Below are positions 13,806-15,838 of a stretch of 15,838 nt of DNA, piece by piece. The position numbers and the translations under genes are program-made. The notes under the pieces are model-generated. The model saw only the letters and a list, made by a program, of their open reading frames with translations. It had not been told where the DNA came from and ran no database searches. How positions within the stretch are numbered: the first letter of the stretch is position 1; each line of letters begins with the position of its first letter. Origin of the DNA: Methanotrichaceae archaeon (lineage in GTDB: Archaea; Halobacteriota; Methanosarcinia; Methanotrichales; Methanotrichaceae); contig DUKF01000003.1 of the NCBI GenBank assembly GCA_013329455.1, positions 1 through 15,838 of the forward strand, read 5' to 3'.

Positions 13806-14612
13806 ATGAGCTACCATGAAGGGTCTCGGGCTGCGATCGCGCCCACAAGCGGATGGCGAGCCCGGATCAACGGCAAGAAGGATGCGGTGATAGGTTTGAA
13901 ACCTCTGGCCTTTTCCCTGAGCAGAATAGAGAACCTGATGCACAAGGTGAGCTTTGACCCCCAGAAAATGGTGGGCGAGATCATCACCAACACCTCGATG
14001 ATGGATCTGAATATGCTGGAGCCAACCCTCCGGATATTCCGGGACGTCATGGAAAGCGGCCTCGCCGTCAGCCCCTACCTGAAAGTGGAGACTTTGGGGA
14101 ACCAGGCCAAGATAATATCCGCCTGCAGCATCACCGTCAGCGGCGTCTTCCTCAAAGCCGGAGTTCCCGTGAGGCCCAAGGGTGGAGGCGTGATCGAGAT
14201 TATCGACCGCGAGCCGGTTCGGTTCACTGACATGCTGATGTACTGGGCCACCACCATCGATCCGATAGACGTCCTCATATCTCAGGAGCTGACCTCGGTG
14301 TTGGAGATGATGCAGACCGGAAGTGGTAGGATCCTCGGGAACCTCCAAGAAGTTCCGATGCTGGCGGGAGAGAGGATCGAGGAGAGGCTCGAAGTTCTCG
14401 CCGAAGCCGGGTTTGCGGGGGTTTTGGATCTGGGCGATCCGAACATGAACGTCCTCGGGGTCTCGGTGGAGCGGGACCACGTCGGAATATCTCTCGTCGG
14501 CGGAACGAACATCGTCGCCGCCGCCATGAGCCGTGGGATCAGAATAGAAACCGAGTCCATAAACAGCCTCACCGACATCGGGGAGATGACCCACATCGAG
14601 GATCTCGTCTGA
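13806..14612 (+). CDS. Stand-alone NrpR regulatory domain protein (DUF128; NrpRII-like)
   Basis: NrpR represses nitrogen-assimilation genes in methanogens and is released by 2-oxoglutarate. This 268-residue protein contains one complete NrpR (DUF128) domain from about residue 31: LAFSLSRIENLM, NTSMMDLNMLEPTLRIF, SGLAVSPYLKV, CSITVSGVFLKAGVPVRPKGGGVIEI, the signature FTDMLMYWATTIDPIDV, GNLQEVPM, and GISLVGGTNIVAAAM near the end. The winged-helix domain that binds DNA in full NrpR is missing, and only about 30 residues without pattern precede the domain. This matches NrpRII of Methanosarcina, which acts with a DNA-binding NrpRI encoded elsewhere. The start is uncertain: ATG 13806 (no real Shine-Dalgarno) or TTG 13896 (GGTGA five bases before). 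It is divergent from HARP. No nitrogen genes are nearby. Confidence 0.85.
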   Translation: MSYHEGSRAAIAPTSGWRARINGKKDAVIGLKPLAFSLSRIENLMHKVSFDPQKMVGEIITNTSMMDLNMLEPTLRIFRDVMESGLAVSPYLKVETLGNQAKIISACSITVSGVFLKAGVPVRPKGGGVIEIIDREPVRFTDMLMYWATTIDPIDVLISQELTSVLEMMQTGSGRILGNLQEVPMLAGERIEERLEVLAEAGFAGVLDLGDPNMNVLGVSVERDHVGISLVGGTNIVAAAMSRGIRIETESINSLTDIGEMTHIEDLV

Positions 14613-14659
14613 GGGGCGAAGCGCAAAGCTCTGATCGACGAGGCGCCTTCGGCCAAGTT

Positions 14660-14667
14660 CTTATAAC
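14660..14667 (+). promoter_or_regulatory. polX: TATA box of polX
   Basis: CTTATAAC is centred 27 bases before the GTG at 14691, predicting a transcript that begins at the start codon. No Shine-Dalgarno sequence is present, which agrees with a leaderless message. Confidence 0.55.
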
Positions 14668-14690
14668 ATCTGTCCTGAAACTCTTTTTCC

Positions 14691-15838
14691 GTGAAGAATG
14701 ATGAGGTTGCGCGCCTGCTCCGTGAGGTGGGGGATCTATTGGAGCTGCAGGGCGAAAGCGGCTTTAAGGTCGTAGCCTACCGGAGGGCGGCAAGGTCCAT
14801 AGAATCGATGAAGGAGGATCTGGAAGAGGTCTCCCGCAACGGCAAGCTCGTGTCGATACCGGGGGTGGGCAAAGCCATCGCCAGCAAGATCGAGGAGTTC
14901 CTCGAAACGGGAAAGATCGAGACACACGACCGCCTATTCCGGGAGACTCCGCCGGGCATGGCCGAGCTTCTCCAGATCTCGGGGCTTGGCCCAAAGACCG
15001 TATCGATGCTTCATCAAAAGCTCGGGGTCTCAAACGTTGAGGAGCTGGAGCTGGTGGCAAGGGAGCACCAGGTCCGGCGCCTTCCGAGAATGGGACCGAC
15101 CTCCGAGAAGAACATTCTCCGGGCGATCGAGAGGTGGAAGAAGCGGAGCGACAGGATACCCCTGGGGGTGGCGCTTCCGATCGCCGAGGACATCCTCGGC
15201 CATCTCAAAAAGGTGGAAGGGATCGAGAACCTCACCCTGGCAGGGAGCCTCCGGAGGGGGAGGGAAACTGTGGGGGACATCGACATCCTGGCGACATCGG
15301 ACTCGCCCGAGAGGGCGATAAGGTCCTTCGTCGAGATCCCCGTCGTGGAGGAGGTTTTGATGAAGGGGCCCACGAAGGCGAGCGTGATCGTGGACGAGAC
15401 TATACAGGTGGACCTCCGGATCGTCGACCACCGCTCCTTCGGGACGGTAATCCAGTACTTCACCGGCTCCAAGGACCACAACGTGAAGCTGAGACATGTC
15501 GCCCTCTCGAAGGGGTACTCCCTCTCCGAGTACTCCCTGACGAGGGTCGCAAACGGCGAGGAGCTATTCTTCGACCGGGAGGAGGATCTCTACAACCATC
15601 TCGGGATGCAGTGGATCCCGCCCGAGATCCGGGAGGATCAGGGCGAGGTTGAAGCCGCCCTCGCAAGGAAGCTACCAAGGCTCGTTGAGGTCTCGGACAT
15701 CAAGGGCGATCTTCATGTCCACAGCGACTGGTCGGACGGCCGCCACTCGATCGAGGATATGGTTAAAACCGCCCAGGGTCTCGGCTACGAGTATATGGCG
15801 ATCTGTGACCACTCACCGGGCTTGGGGATCGCAAACGG
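14691..15838 (+). CDS. polX: DNA polymerase/3'-5' exonuclease PolX (3' end beyond window)
   Basis: Family X polymerase used in base-excision and gap repair, of the type with a C-terminal PHP exonuclease domain. The first 382 residues are present with no stop, and full members have about 570. The N-terminal helix-hairpin-helix part includes VAYRRAARSIESM, IPGVGKAIASKIEEFL (57-70) and ISGLGPKTV (96-104). The palm holds LAGSLRRG and VGDIDIL with catalytic D196 and D198 and the third aspartate D241 (VDLRIVD), then YFTGSKDHN at 256-264. The PHP domain opens with GDLHVHSDWSDG (H342, H344) and has CDHS (D373, H374). The start is GTG at 14691, the most upstream codon giving the family N-terminus, and it sits where a leaderless transcript should begin. 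Confidence 0.95.
   Translation, partial: MKNDEVARLLREVGDLLELQGESGFKVVAYRRAARSIESMKEDLEEVSRNGKLVSIPGVGKAIASKIEEFLETGKIETHDRLFRETPPGMAELLQISGLGPKTVSMLHQKLGVSNVEELELVAREHQVRRLPRMGPTSEKNILRAIERWKKRSDRIPLGVALPIAEDILGHLKKVEGIENLTLAGSLRRGRETVGDIDILATSDSPERAIRSFVEIPVVEEVLMKGPTKASVIVDETIQVDLRIVDHRSFGTVIQYFTGSKDHNVKLRHVALSKGYSLSEYSLTRVANGEELFFDREEDLYNHLGMQWIPPEIREDQGEVEAALARKLPRLVEVSDIKGDLHVHSDWSDGRHSIEDMVKTAQGLGYEYMAICDHSPGLGIAN

Noticed and set aside
13743..14594. 283-codon open frame on the minus strand opposite the NrpR-domain gene
   Set aside because: Its translation is rich in His/Gly/Asp with no domain pattern, while the plus strand carries a clear DUF128 domain.
15134..15652. 172-codon plus-strand open frame inside polX
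   Set aside because: It lies in another frame of the PolX palm and has the Arg/Gly-rich composition of a frame shadow.

Overview
The window comes from a euryarchaeal genome, most likely a methanogen. It carries archaeal-type ribosomal proteins (S19e, L31e, L39e, L18a/LX), aIF6, a prefoldin alpha subunit, an archaeal PDCD5 homologue, an AglB-type oligosaccharyltransferase, an NrpR-type regulatory domain, an RNA-free RNase P (HARP) homologue and a PolX. Promoters look like archaeal TATA boxes and several genes seem to start at, or within about 15 nt of, the predicted transcription start. GC-rich genes with AT-rich promoters and this gene mix suggest the Methanotrichales (Methanothrix/Methanosaeta-like). 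That placement is inference from family resemblance, not from a marker comparison.

Layout. 1-1026: the end of a NifS/IscS cysteine desulfurase, translationally coupled (ATGA) to an IscU-type scaffold that carries an extra C-terminal DUF59/MIP18-like domain. 1086-1934: an unrecognised protein with an acidic linker. 2159-3179: a secreted kinesin-light-chain-type TPR protein broken by a one-base frameshift in its sixth repeat. 3401-4391: a CoA-binding (YccU-type) protein and a DJ-1/PfpI protein. 4563-4706 (minus): a decayed fragment of a UDP-sugar dehydrogenase lying just downstream of aglB (4755-6950, minus). 7231-8448: SerB with two ACT domains.

8740-12940 is a compact nine-gene translation and secretion operon: rps19e, a PDCD5 homologue, a PP-loop ATPase, rpl39e, rpl31e, eif6, rpl18a, pfdA and ftsY. 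Gaps are 3 to 13 nt or the genes overlap. At least five of the nine starts are TTG or GTG, so longest-ATG gene calling would misplace or miss several, including the 49-residue L39e. The genes link ribosome assembly (aIF6, late large-subunit proteins), nascent-chain folding (prefoldin) and membrane targeting (FtsY).

13004-13741 (minus) encodes the HARP-type protein-only RNase P homologue. It is divergent from a stand-alone NrpR-domain (NrpRII-like) protein at 13806-14612. The window ends inside polX (from 14691), a bacterial/archaeal family X polymerase with a C-terminal PHP domain.

I found no tRNA, rRNA, insertion sequence, CRISPR array or clear prophage signal. I saw no undescribed multi-gene system. 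The most unusual points are the IscU-DUF59 fusion, the frameshifted TPR gene, the aglB-adjacent dehydrogenase remnant, and the HARP/NrpRII pair with its shared promoter region.
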